This document shows positions 30,511 to 39,291 of a stretch of 64,000 nt of DNA, in pieces. The position numbers and the translations under genes were made by a program. How positions within the stretch are numbered: the first letter of the stretch is position 1; the number at the start of each line of letters is the position of its first letter. Source of the DNA: Zygotorulaspora mrakii (taxonomy: Eukaryota; Ascomycota; Saccharomycetes; Saccharomycetales; Saccharomycetaceae). Where the stretch lies: assembly GCF_013402915.1 (NCBI RefSeq), contig NC_050719.1, forward strand, positions 372,001 to 436,000, written 5' to 3'. A model generated the notes under the pieces. That model searched no databases and was not told where the DNA came from. It saw only the letters and a program-made list of their open reading frames with translations.

Positions 30511-31683
30511 ATGGGTCAACTACTTTCTCACCCGTTAACGGAAAAATATCTGGAATATAACGACTATAAACATGTTTCACAGGATCAGACTTCCAATATA
30601 ACTTCTGCTGATGGTAATTTGGTACCACACTTCTACAATTGTGTAGGATCTATGCAAGGTTATAGGCTAACGCAAGAGGATGCACATCTTGTGTTAAACG
30701 AGGATAAGGCCATTCACGTTAAATTTTATGATCCTTTCAAGAATAAGATGGAGCAATTGAAACTTAGTATATTTTCCTTATTTGATGGTCACGGTGGTGC
30801 AGATTGTTCAAATTTTCTCAGCGGGGGGCATCAACACAGCGCTAAAAAGGGTATTGCAAGATGGATAGCGTACAGCTTTGAAAGACACCAATATGGAGCC
30901 TATCTTGACAATGATAGTGATTCTTTGAGGCCTCCAAACTCGAAGAGAGCGTTCAGAACTTTACAAGGGCTTATAACGCAAGTTATTAAAGATGCATTTA
31001 TGTTGCAAGATCAAGAGCTATATCAGCATTTTGCAAACAGTTCGTGTGGCTCAACAGCTGTAGTTGCGATTATTATTAATAACGAATTTTTATATGTGGC
31101 GAATTGCGGTGATTCCAGATGCATTCTTTCGTCGAAAAATTTAGGAATTAAAACGATGTCATACGATCATAAACCTCAACATATAGGTGAATTATTAAGA
31201 ATAAACGATAATGGCGGTACAGTTTCTTTAGGTAGAGTTGGTGGAGTCTTGGCATTAAGTCGAGCTTTCAGCGATTTCCAATTCAAAAGAGGGGTGAATT
31301 ATGGTAAAAACAAGGGTCATCATCAGAATGCGGGTATTCCTCCTCAAGAAGCACAAGTGACCGCTGAGCCTGACGTGTTAATGCATAAGATCGATTTCAC
31401 GAAGGATGAGTTTTTAGTACTAGGATGCGATGGTATATGGGATATCTACAGTAATAAACAACTGGTACAGTTTATTAAGTATCACTTAACCTTGGGAGTA
31501 AATTTACCTGGTATTATTACCAAATTGTTAGATCACGGAATAGCGCAAGCTAATAGCAATACTGGTGTCGGTTTCGATAATATGACAGCAATATTGGTTG
31601 TTCTAAATAATGGTGGAGAGAGTCTACAAGATTGGTACACAAAGATGAAAGTTCGTCTTGAACGCGAACGGGGTCTTCAATAA
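30511..31683 (+). CDS. PTC4: Ptc4, type 2C protein phosphatase
   Basis: Mn/Mg-dependent Ser/Thr phosphatase of the PP2C family. The 390-aa product has the metal-binding FDGHGG near residue 91, SSCGSTAVVA, NCGDSRCILS, GGTVSLGRVGGVLALSRAFSD-type core (18-residue class block), GCDGIWDI and a terminal FDNMTAILVVL. The N-terminus MGQLLSHPLTEK is nearly identical to S. cerevisiae Ptc4. Gly2 with Ser6 fits an N-myristoylation signal, suggesting membrane association (inference). S. cerevisiae Ptc4 is 393 aa. The ATG at 30511 is confirmed by homology. Confidence 0.96.
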   Translation: MGQLLSHPLTEKYLEYNDYKHVSQDQTSNITSADGNLVPHFYNCVGSMQGYRLTQEDAHLVLNEDKAIHVKFYDPFKNKMEQLKLSIFSLFDGHGGADCSNFLSGGHQHSAKKGIARWIAYSFERHQYGAYLDNDSDSLRPPNSKRAFRTLQGLITQVIKDAFMLQDQELYQHFANSSCGSTAVVAIIINNEFLYVANCGDSRCILSSKNLGIKTMSYDHKPQHIGELLRINDNGGTVSLGRVGGVLALSRAFSDFQFKRGVNYGKNKGHHQNAGIPPQEAQVTAEPDVLMHKIDFTKDEFLVLGCDGIWDIYSNKQLVQFIKYHLTLGVNLPGIITKLLDHGIAQANSNTGVGFDNMTAILVVLNNGGESLQDWYTKMKVRLERERGLQ

Positions 31684-31910
31684 GGTATACGTTATCATTG
31701 CCAAGAGCTTTGATTTAAAATGATTCCTTTACCATTAATATTATGAGTATATGATATTTATCCTGATTTAAAATTATATAAAGCATTGATTTTTTTTAAA
31801 AGTACGCGCGTTACCATCGTTGTTGACATATAACATCAGAACTTGACACGGTCGAATAAAAGGGAGAGAGAAAACCAGAAAAGACCAACACATCGTGCGA
31901 AATTGGCGGA

Positions 31911-33794
31911 ATGGACTCTTCTGAGGATGCTGAACTTGTGCAGCTGTCCACCCTACCAGGCACCTCAACAGCTGTGGCCAAGGAATATACGCTGGATATT
32001 CCACGAATACCGAGTGTCGAATTACCATTAAACATATCCGAAAACCAAGCAAGTGTGTTGAAGGCAATTAACATGTGCGGTGGTATTGATAAGATCAAGG
32101 AAGCTCTCAATGAGTATGGTGAGACGACTGACTCTCAAAAAGGCTTGGAGCTTTACATGAATGAAAGTCAAGATAATTTAGATTATTTTAATGAACACCC
32201 CATTATAGGTAAAAAAGTTCCCAACAGAGATGAATCTATTGTTTTAAAAATACAAATGCCTAAAGGAACATTGGCAAACCATGCAGGCAATGTGCAGAAA
32301 GCTTTAGCATCTCTCGATAGTCGTGACGTTCGTATAAATCCTGTTGCGATTATTAATAATACTATCAAATTTAGAGAAATGTCTGACTTTCAAATACGGC
32401 TTGATAATGCACCTTCTGCTAATGAATTTAAGGATAGTTTCGGAACTCTGGATTGGGATAGTTTCAAAAAATACGTTAATTCCGTTCCTGATAATGATCC
32501 TAGACCCTTTGAAAATATCAGTAATTTAGTGATGGACCGCAATTCAGTTGTCCCAAGTTCAGACTTTCAGTTGCCCCCACCCCCTCGGCTTTCAATGGTT
32601 AGTTTCCCGTTGTTGTATAGGTACAAGACTAATCCATTTGCTACCAAGAAATCCAGTGGAGCTGTTGAGGTCAAAGGTACATACATAAAAAATCATCAAC
32701 AGTTTGTACACGAAATGGGCGACGATATAAAAATTCCGACGAAGCCCCACGAGCTTGTCGCCAAGGATTATGAAGTAGCGCAGAAGAACTTAGTGTGGCC
32801 AGGGACAAAAAAGGAGTCGAAATTTTTTGAATTATTACAGAGGTGTCTGGAGACTTTGCATAAACTCTTCGATGCTAGGCCTGTATGGGTAAAAAAGCAT
32901 ATTGATGGAATTGTTGATCAAGAGGTACATCACACACTCAAAATTGCGTTGGCATTAATATCTTATAGATTCACTGTAGGGCCATGGAGGAATACATATA
33001 TAAAACTGGGCCTGGATCCACGTAGCTCCTCAGAGTACGCAAAATATCAAACTGAGTATTTTAAGATTGAAAGAAAACTTTTACTCTCATCAACCATTCG
33101 AAAAAATATACCAAGCCCACCCCCGGCTGTGTTCAACTCAAATAACCCAGGTGATATCGATAGTCGTTTCAAATTCAATGGCAAGCAAATTCCCTGGTAT
33201 TTAATGCTTCAAATAGATTTGCTCGTTGAAGAACCGGCTATAAAGGAGGTATACGAAAAAGCCGAGTATTTAACCAAAGCCAATGAACTTACTGGCTGGT
33301 TTACAGAGTTAGATTTAGCGAAAATACGAAAAATAGTAAAGTATGAGTTAGGATGTATGGTTCAGGGAAATTACAAGTTCAACCAATACAAACTTAAATA
33401 TTTCAAAACAATGCTTTATGTGAAAGAATCGATGATGAAAGCTCAAGGAAAGGATGCCGACGGATATATAGACATTAGCGGTTCTGACACAACCAAAAAA
33501 GAGTCTGGTCAACGTTTCGCTCGGGAAGATAGTAATGTTGAGGATGAGGATGAAGATAATGGTGTAGAGACGGGTGAGGTTGACGACACTGTTTTAGAAG
33601 CTGAGGAAGCGGATGATGATCTTCGAGTAGAGGTGAATTCAGATGACGAAGGCGACGATATTGCAGATGACAGCTTTGATGTCCGATCAGCCACCTTCCA
33701 AGAAATTATCAAGCAAATTGCTAAATGCGATCCAGAGAAAGCAAACGTCCTCCAGAAAACGCTTAATGGCTTTATCAGCGAAAGTAGCCTGTAA
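31911..33794 (+). CDS. TFC1: TFIIIC subunit tau95
   Basis: Tfc1 is one of six TFIIIC subunits and helps contact the A box of tRNA genes in RNA polymerase III initiation. The 627-aa product starts with LDIPRIPSVELPLNI and contains LSMVSFPLLYRYKTNPFA. Near residue 365 is RPVWVKKHI with a helix-turn-helix-like region (RFTVGPWRNTYIKLGLDPRSS). The C-terminal quarter is strongly acidic (EDEDEDNG, EEADDDLRVE). S. cerevisiae Tfc1 is 649 aa. Position between PTC4 and MRPL36 corresponds to YBR123C. Confidence 0.94.
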   Translation: MDSSEDAELVQLSTLPGTSTAVAKEYTLDIPRIPSVELPLNISENQASVLKAINMCGGIDKIKEALNEYGETTDSQKGLELYMNESQDNLDYFNEHPIIGKKVPNRDESIVLKIQMPKGTLANHAGNVQKALASLDSRDVRINPVAIINNTIKFREMSDFQIRLDNAPSANEFKDSFGTLDWDSFKKYVNSVPDNDPRPFENISNLVMDRNSVVPSSDFQLPPPPRLSMVSFPLLYRYKTNPFATKKSSGAVEVKGTYIKNHQQFVHEMGDDIKIPTKPHELVAKDYEVAQKNLVWPGTKKESKFFELLQRCLETLHKLFDARPVWVKKHIDGIVDQEVHHTLKIALALISYRFTVGPWRNTYIKLGLDPRSSSEYAKYQTEYFKIERKLLLSSTIRKNIPSPPPAVFNSNNPGDIDSRFKFNGKQIPWYLMLQIDLLVEEPAIKEVYEKAEYLTKANELTGWFTELDLAKIRKIVKYELGCMVQGNYKFNQYKLKYFKTMLYVKESMMKAQGKDADGYIDISGSDTTKKESGQRFAREDSNVEDEDEDNGVETGEVDDTVLEAEEADDDLRVEVNSDDEGDDIADDSFDVRSATFQEIIKQIAKCDPEKANVLQKTLNGFISESSL

Positions 33795-34040
33795 ACAATT
33801 TGACGCAAAGTAGCATGACTCAAGGAGCACTTTCCATATGTATGTTATCGATTCAAAAGATACAATGAACATGTTTATTCCTCGTATAGCGCGATGAGGT
33901 ATGTAATTCTCAAATTTTTTTTATTTTAGCATTCAACTGTGTGTAATAACTTAATGAATTATAACCAAATAATTTTGTATAGTGATTTAGAGGTTATTGG
34001 ATCTTTAGAAAGTGATTGCCGTTAGAATATATACATCAAT

Positions 34041-34571
34041 ATGATAAGAACATTAATCTCGATAAGGAGGGCCTCTACTGGCGCGTACAAAGGTGCCAGT
34101 CAGATCTCTATACCCAGAAGGCCTTTAAAAAAGATACGTCTCGGGAAGGCAAGACCTGCGATTTACCACCAGTTTGACGTACATGTAGAATTAAGCGATG
34201 GTAGCGTGATAGTGAGAAAGTCGCAATTTCCTAAAGACCAAATCAGACTAATTCAGGATCAAAGGAATAATCCTCTCTGGAACCCAAGTAGAGATGACTT
34301 GGTGATTGTAGATGCCACTGCGGGTGGCAGTCTGGATAAGTTCAAGCAAAGGTACAGCTCTATATTCTCTATAGAGGAAGATCCGAAGACTCCTGATAAT
34401 GAAACTGCCATGAAGACAAAATCCGAAATACCAAGTAAAGGAGAGGAAAATGCAGAAATCGCTACTGAAGACACAGCATTAGAGATAGATGACTATTTGT
34501 CTTTACTCGATGATAGCTCCAAACAAATCAGTACAGGTAAGCTGGCAACAAAGAAGAAACCAAAGAAATAG
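34041..34571 (+). CDS. MRPL36: Mitochondrial large-subunit ribosomal protein bL31m
   Basis: Component of the mitochondrial 54S large ribosomal subunit, related to bacterial L31. The 176-aa protein starts with a basic presequence ([19 protein letters not shown]), typical of mitochondrial import. The core includes [19 protein letters not shown] and a C-terminal acidic then lysine-rich tail (TKKKPKK). Length matches S. cerevisiae Mrpl36 (177 aa). Located between TFC1 and the GRS1 region as in S. cerevisiae (YBR122C), with DIB1 interleaved. Confidence 0.93.
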   Translation: MIRTLISIRRASTGAYKGASQISIPRRPLKKIRLGKARPAIYHQFDVHVELSDGSVIVRKSQFPKDQIRLIQDQRNNPLWNPSRDDLVIVDATAGGSLDKFKQRYSSIFSIEEDPKTPDNETAMKTKSEIPSKGEENAEIATEDTALEIDDYLSLLDDSSKQISTGKLATKKKPKK

Positions 34572-34820
34572 CCGTGTTCAACACCTCAGGCATCTACTGG
34601 TATATATCAAATAGCATATTCGTGTATATAAATCTAAAGACAATGAATTCCTGCTGGGGAAATCAGCTAAACTTCATTTCCTCCTATTTTGACCAGAACT
34701 TTACGCTTCTTGGATTTCATTATGACATCTAAGAACGGGCACGATGTTTTTTTCCTCATCAGCACTTGTATTTGTGTGCATGATCGCACAGATACATATA
34801 TACCAGTGGCGACGAAAAGC

Positions 34821-35249
34821 ATGGGTAGTGTATTTTTACCTCATTTGCATACTGGTTGGCATGTCGATCAAGCAATAGTGACGGAAACGGAACGGATAGT
34901 CGTTATAAGGTTTGGTCGTGACTGGGATAAACAGTGCATGATAATGGACGAACTACTATATTCAATAGCGGAAAAAGTCAAGAATTTTGCTGCTATCTAT
35001 TTATGTGACATTGACGAAGTTCCGGACTTTAATGAAATGTATGAGTTGCAGGATCCACTCACAGTCATGTTCTTTTATCAGAATAAGCATATGATGTGCG
35101 ATTTTGGAACAGGCAATAATAATAAGATGAATTTTTTGGTAGACGATAAGCAAGAAATGATAGATATACTGGAGACTATATTCAGAGGTGCAAGAAAGAA
35201 CAAGGGTTTAGTAATTTCCCCCTACGATTATAACCACAAGCGGGTGTAA
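34821..35249 (+). CDS. DIB1: Dib1, U5 snRNP 15-kDa protein (thioredoxin fold)
   Basis: Component of the U4/U6.U5 tri-snRNP needed for pre-mRNA splicing. The 142-aa protein has the highly conserved HTGWHVDQAI, VVIRFGRDWDKQCM, FNEMYELQDPLTVMFFYQNKHMMCDFGTG-type core and SPYDYNHKRV end. The frame opens upstream at 34689, but the family N-terminus MGSVFLPHL begins at 34821, and the upstream 44 codons resemble nothing. S. cerevisiae Dib1 is 143 aa. It is a YPR-block gene (YPR082C) lying among YBR genes. Confidence 0.97.
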   Translation: MGSVFLPHLHTGWHVDQAIVTETERIVVIRFGRDWDKQCMIMDELLYSIAEKVKNFAAIYLCDIDEVPDFNEMYELQDPLTVMFFYQNKHMMCDFGTGNNNKMNFLVDDKQEMIDILETIFRGARKNKGLVISPYDYNHKRV

Positions 35250-35609
35250 ATTAGTATGTTTATAAAAGCACGAAAAAGTTGGCACATATGGGACGAAACG
35301 CAACCTTTGTCTACGAACTCTGGTGTGGCAATTAAAAGGCAAATGTATGGAATTATTAAAAATTTGATATATGGTATAGCACTGCTATAGCGGATATTTA
35401 ACCTCAATAGAGCTTATGGTGTCTGTGCACGCGTAATTCACGTGTACAGAGGCCTCCAAAATTTCAATTTTTGATTTCGAAATAAAGAAAATGACAAAAC
35501 CTCGAAGGACGACGAAGATAAAAATGTTCGAAAGTAATAGATAGTTTGCTTGTAAATCAGGATATTCGTATCGTCGGATTTACTCTAAGTTTTTCAATAT
35601 ACTACCAAG
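35250..35609. other. DIB1-GRS1 spacer
   Basis: A 360-bp tandem-gene spacer with the GRS1 promoter. An inverted pair around 35429-35446 (GCACGCG/CACGTGTAC area) is visible. No gene is seen. Confidence 0.4.
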
Positions 35610-35678
35610 CTGGTGTTCTTAAACTTAGCTAAAAGGTTTTACTCACAGATTGTCAAAAGATCGGTAAAAGTCAAAAAG
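35610..35678 (+). promoter_or_regulatory. Probable non-AUG start and mitochondrial presequence of GRS1
   Basis: Upstream of the GRS1 ATG the same frame stays open back to a TAA at 35586. The codons between CTG (35610)/GTG (35613) and the ATG encode VFLNLAKRFYSQIVKRSVKV, an acid-free amphipathic stretch like a mitochondrial targeting signal. S. cerevisiae GRS1 makes its mitochondrial form from an upstream UUG. Here no UUG lies in that stretch, so CTG or GTG is the likely start. Confidence 0.65.
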
Positions 35679-37670
35679 ATGAGTGCTGCGGAAATCAAAA
35701 TGGTGAGATCCACGGCTGAAATTAACAGAGAAAATTTGGAAGCTGTTCTCAGAGGCAGATTTTTTTACGCACCAGCATTTGATTTATATGGTGGTGTGTC
35801 TGGCTTGTACGACTATGGTCCACCTGGTTGTGCATTCCAAGCAAATGTTATCGATGTATGGAGAAAGCACTTTATTTTGGAGGAAGACATGTTGGAGGTG
35901 GATTGCACAATGCTAACTCCATTTGAAGTTTTGAAGACCTCAGGACATGTTGACAAATTCTCCGACTGGATGTGCAGAGATTTTAATACTGGTGAAATTT
36001 TCAGAGCAGATCATCTGGTCGAAGAAGTATTGGAAGCGCGTTTAAAAGGTGATAAAGAAGCTAGAGGTCTGCTTGAAGATGCCAATGCATCCGCCCAAGA
36101 GGACAATAACAAGAAGAAGAGAAAGAATAAAGTTAAGCAGATCAAGGCAGTCAAACTTGAAGATGATGTTGTGAAGGAATACGAAGAAATTTTGGCAAAG
36201 ATTGATGGCTATTCTGGTGAAGAACTTGGTCAGTTGATGGAAAAATACAATGTCGGTAACCCTGTCACCGGCGAATCTTTGGAGGCACCAAGAGCTTTCA
36301 ACTTGATGTTCGAGACAGCTATTGGCCCATCTGGTCAATTGAGGGGGTTTTTGAGACCAGAAACTGCTCAAGGTCAGTTCTTAAATTTCAATAAGCTGTT
36401 GGAATTCAACAACAGCAAAACACCTTTCGCCTCAGCTTCTATTGGTAAATCTTTCAGAAATGAAATTTCTCCAAGAGCAGGTTTACTAAGAGTTCGTGAG
36501 TTTTTAATGGCTGAAATTGAACACTTCTTAGACCCAGAAGATAAATCTCATCCACGATTTGCAGAGGTTAAAGACACAAAATTATCATTTTTGCCTCGTG
36601 AAGTCCAACAAGCAGGCTCTACAGAACCAATTGTTATGTCTATTGGTGAAGCTGTGAAAACAAAGTTGGTGGACAATGAGACCCTCGGTTATTTCATTGC
36701 AAGAATTGCTAAGTTTTTGTTAACAATCGGTGTTGACGAAACAAAAATGAGATTCCGTCAACATATGGCTAATGAAATGGCACATTATGCGGCAGATTGT
36801 TGGGATGGTGAATTGAAAACATCATATGGATGGATTGAATGTGTCGGTTGTGCCGATAGATCAGCTTACGATTTGACAGTTCACTCTAACAAAACGAAAC
36901 AAAAATTGGTTGTTAGACAGAAATTAGATACTCCAGTCGAGGTTAAAAAGTGGGAAATTGATCTTACAAAGAAGTTATTCGGCCCAAAATTTAGAAAAGA
37001 TGCTCCTAAAGTTGAGGCTTATTTATTGAATTTGTCACAAGCTGAATTGAAGGCCAAAAGTGAAGAACTGAAAGCTAATGAGAAAATTATTTTCCAAGTT
37101 GATGGTATTGAAGGCAACCTCGAACTAGATGGAAACTTCATTACCATTGAAGAGAGAACAAAGACCGAACATGTTAGGGAATTTGTTCCAAATGTCATTG
37201 AACCATCATTTGGGATTGGACGTATCATTTACTCGGTTTTTGAACATTCTTTCTGGAACAGACCTGAGGATACTGCAAGATCAGTTCTCTCTTTTCCACC
37301 ATTGGTTGCTCCAAGTAAAGTGTTGTTGGTCCCCCTATCTAACCATAAAGATTTGGCTCCAATCACAGCTCAAATCTCTAAACTTCTAAGGGCCGAAAAG
37401 ATTCCATTCAAAGTTGATGATTCTGGTGTCTCTATTGGTAAGAGATATGCACGTAATGATGAATTGGGTACACCTTTCGGAATAACCATCGATTTCGCCT
37501 CAATAAAAGACGGCTCTGTAACTTTGAGAGAGAGAGATTCCACAAAACAAGTAAGAGGTTCAGCTACCGATATAATCGGCGCTATTCGTGAAATCACTTA
37601 CAATGGTGTCTCCTGGGACGAGGGTACGAAAGATTTGGCCCCATTCGTTTCGCAATCTGAAACAGTGTAA
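35679..37670 (+). CDS. GRS1: Glycyl-tRNA synthetase (cytosolic, probably also mitochondrial)
   Basis: Class II synthetase that charges tRNA-Gly. The 663-aa form from the ATG at 35679 has motif 1 region GGVSGLYDYGPPG, FMLE-type dimer segment, motif 2 SFRNEISPRAGLLRVREF and motif 3 IEPSFGIGRIIYSVFEHSF. The C-terminal anticodon-binding domain follows (VLLVPLSNHKDLAPITAQI). A lysine-rich insert near residue 150 (NNKKKRKNKVKQIK) is a feature of yeast GlyRS. An upstream non-AUG start would add about 23 residues (separate entry). S. cerevisiae has GRS1/GRS2; only one copy is here. Confidence 0.98.
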   Translation: MSAAEIKMVRSTAEINRENLEAVLRGRFFYAPAFDLYGGVSGLYDYGPPGCAFQANVIDVWRKHFILEEDMLEVDCTMLTPFEVLKTSGHVDKFSDWMCRDFNTGEIFRADHLVEEVLEARLKGDKEARGLLEDANASAQEDNNKKKRKNKVKQIKAVKLEDDVVKEYEEILAKIDGYSGEELGQLMEKYNVGNPVTGESLEAPRAFNLMFETAIGPSGQLRGFLRPETAQGQFLNFNKLLEFNNSKTPFASASIGKSFRNEISPRAGLLRVREFLMAEIEHFLDPEDKSHPRFAEVKDTKLSFLPREVQQAGSTEPIVMSIGEAVKTKLVDNETLGYFIARIAKFLLTIGVDETKMRFRQHMANEMAHYAADCWDGELKTSYGWIECVGCADRSAYDLTVHSNKTKQKLVVRQKLDTPVEVKKWEIDLTKKLFGPKFRKDAPKVEAYLLNLSQAELKAKSEELKANEKIIFQVDGIEGNLELDGNFITIEERTKTEHVREFVPNVIEPSFGIGRIIYSVFEHSFWNRPEDTARSVLSFPPLVAPSKVLLVPLSNHKDLAPITAQISKLLRAEKIPFKVDDSGVSIGKRYARNDELGTPFGITIDFASIKDGSVTLRERDSTKQVRGSATDIIGAIREITYNGVSWDEGTKDLAPFVSQSETV

Positions 37671-38218
37671 GCGTGTGTTTTTGTATATCTCTTAAATACG
37701 ATAAATCTGATAAATATGTTAGCCTCAGACAAGCCGCGTTATGTAACCTTTTAATATAGTATGAAGCTTATAATCGAATACTCCGAGACCTGACAAAATA
37801 CATTTCCGAAGGGTTTCCGTGCGTATAGGCAGGCGCCAGTTGAGATATCGATTCACGAGTGAGAATTCTCTTAAAAATAGGAATCGCTCTCAGAAAACGC
37901 ATGGCGATCAGGATATCTACTGTCTGAGTTTACGGCTTGTCTTTTCAACAGATTGGCATTTTCTCTTATATTTAGTGATGAATAGTTTCAAATTTAGAGG
38001 CATGATTGATGCACCCAGAAGGCACCAACTAAAAGGACATGGAATGACAGTAAGTTCTTAAAAACGTCGCTAAGATTCGTGTGCTATGAGTGCGACTCAT
38101 TAGGAGATAACAAAGTTGCATCTAGGACGCATATTTGTATACATATTTTTATATACACAAAGCTCGACTCTGAACCCGGCGGCACTTACTGCAGCTATGG
38201 TACGAAAGAATCCGGTAA
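37671..38218. other. GRS1 3' spacer, possible broken N-terminal part of endonuclease relic
   Basis: No intact gene. A frame at 37819-38061 contains GDQDIYCLSL and later APRRHQLKGHGMTV. These loosely recall the HO/VDE segments around the HINT-domain His motif, but the match is weak. A second frame (38079-38348) lies between that and the main fragment, so any original coding sequence is broken by at least two frame changes. Confidence 0.3.
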
Positions 38219-39115
38219 TATTGTAGTAAGTACTTCAAGAACCCTACCACTCGTGCAAAAACTGTTGAGTATGTCAACCAATATAAAAAAAAAGATGGAA
38301 AAGATTTCATCGACTGGTGGTGTGAGGCACAAGATATCAAACTTTTGAAAGGTAGAGCTGCTCCACTAACGACTCTATGCTTAGCACCCTTCAGAGTCGA
38401 GAATCCCCGCATGCGGCCATGGCTAGCTGAATATGTTCAGCGAGATATTACTGACAAGGAACTTATAGCCATGGCATGGATGATAGGATTTTGGCTAGGT
38501 GATGGGCACCGTTCTGGTGCGGTTTTCTCTCTGAATAGCACTGATGCTGATCTAAATCAATTTTTGAAAGAACAAGCGGAACTATGGGGCATGACATATC
38601 GCTATGTCAAGCAAATTGAGCCTGTTGGGAACCTTTGTGCAAATGCATATCTTCACACCTACACCAATGGGATTCGCAATTTAAATAAAGCGAATCCCTT
38701 GGTAGACACCCTAAAGGGTCTAAAATTCTATGCAGCAGGTGTGATTAAGCGACCAAAGAATTTTCCTGATTTCGTCCAAACTGAAGAGATAATTGTGAGA
38801 GAAGCACTACTAGCGGGGCTGTTGGACGCTGATGGTAGCACTTCTATCTATCGCTCCCAAATTTCTATGAGAATTGCAACCGTATACCCGCCGCTTAGAG
38901 ATGGGGCTATGCTTGCGGCTCGCTCTCTAGGTCTAAATGTTTCGGTAAGCCATGCAGCAGCAAAATCATTCGAAACCTATAATGCCCAGGAAGTCTGGAA
39001 TCTCTTTATTACACCAGGCTCCAATATTGAAAGATTTTTCGGCATAATTGACAGGTGTGGACTTGAAAGAAGGCGAGACATGCCAGTGTATCCAAAAAAG
39101 AAGACTGATGCTTGA
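38219..39115 (+). pseudogene. HO/WHO/VDE-type LAGLIDADG homing endonuclease, decayed fragment
   Basis: The frame is open from just after a TAA at 38216 to a TGA at 39113, 298 codons with no plausible ATG start. The product resembles the endonuclease part of PI-SceI (VDE) and HO. DFIDWWCEAQDIKLL parallels the YFEWTIEARDLSLL segment of VDE. LAGLIDADG helix 1 is MAWMIGFWLGDG and helix 2 is LLAGLLDADGSTS, with both catalytic aspartates kept. NGIRNLNKANPLVDTLKGL and RDGAMLAARSLGLNVSVS also match. The N-terminal HINT portion is missing or broken. The C-terminus stops early (KKKTDA), without the HINT end of VDE or the zinc fingers of HO. It lies in a non-syntenic insert between GRS1 and DUR3. Confidence 0.8.
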
Positions 39116-39291
39116 TTCTCAGCGAACACGGGTACTATAGTTTACTCGACTGCCGAATTCAAACTGCTAAAATATGTTCAAATGTTTTTAAAGTTATTAT
39201 CTTGCTTCCATGGCTTCAGGGAGATGTTTCCTCCAAAATTAAAACGTACATTTATATATATTACATAATTATTGAATAGTTTTCGCTCTTT
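39116..39291. other. Spacer between endonuclease relic and DUR3
   Basis: AT-rich 176-bp spacer convergent between the relic and DUR3. A search by eye for a copy of the GRS1 3' end, as homing elements of the WHO type can leave beside their target, finds none. Confidence 0.4.

Noticed and set aside
39116..39291. Duplicated 3' end of GRS1 next to the endonuclease relic
   Set aside because: Looked for because homing elements of this family can leave such duplications; none seen by eye.
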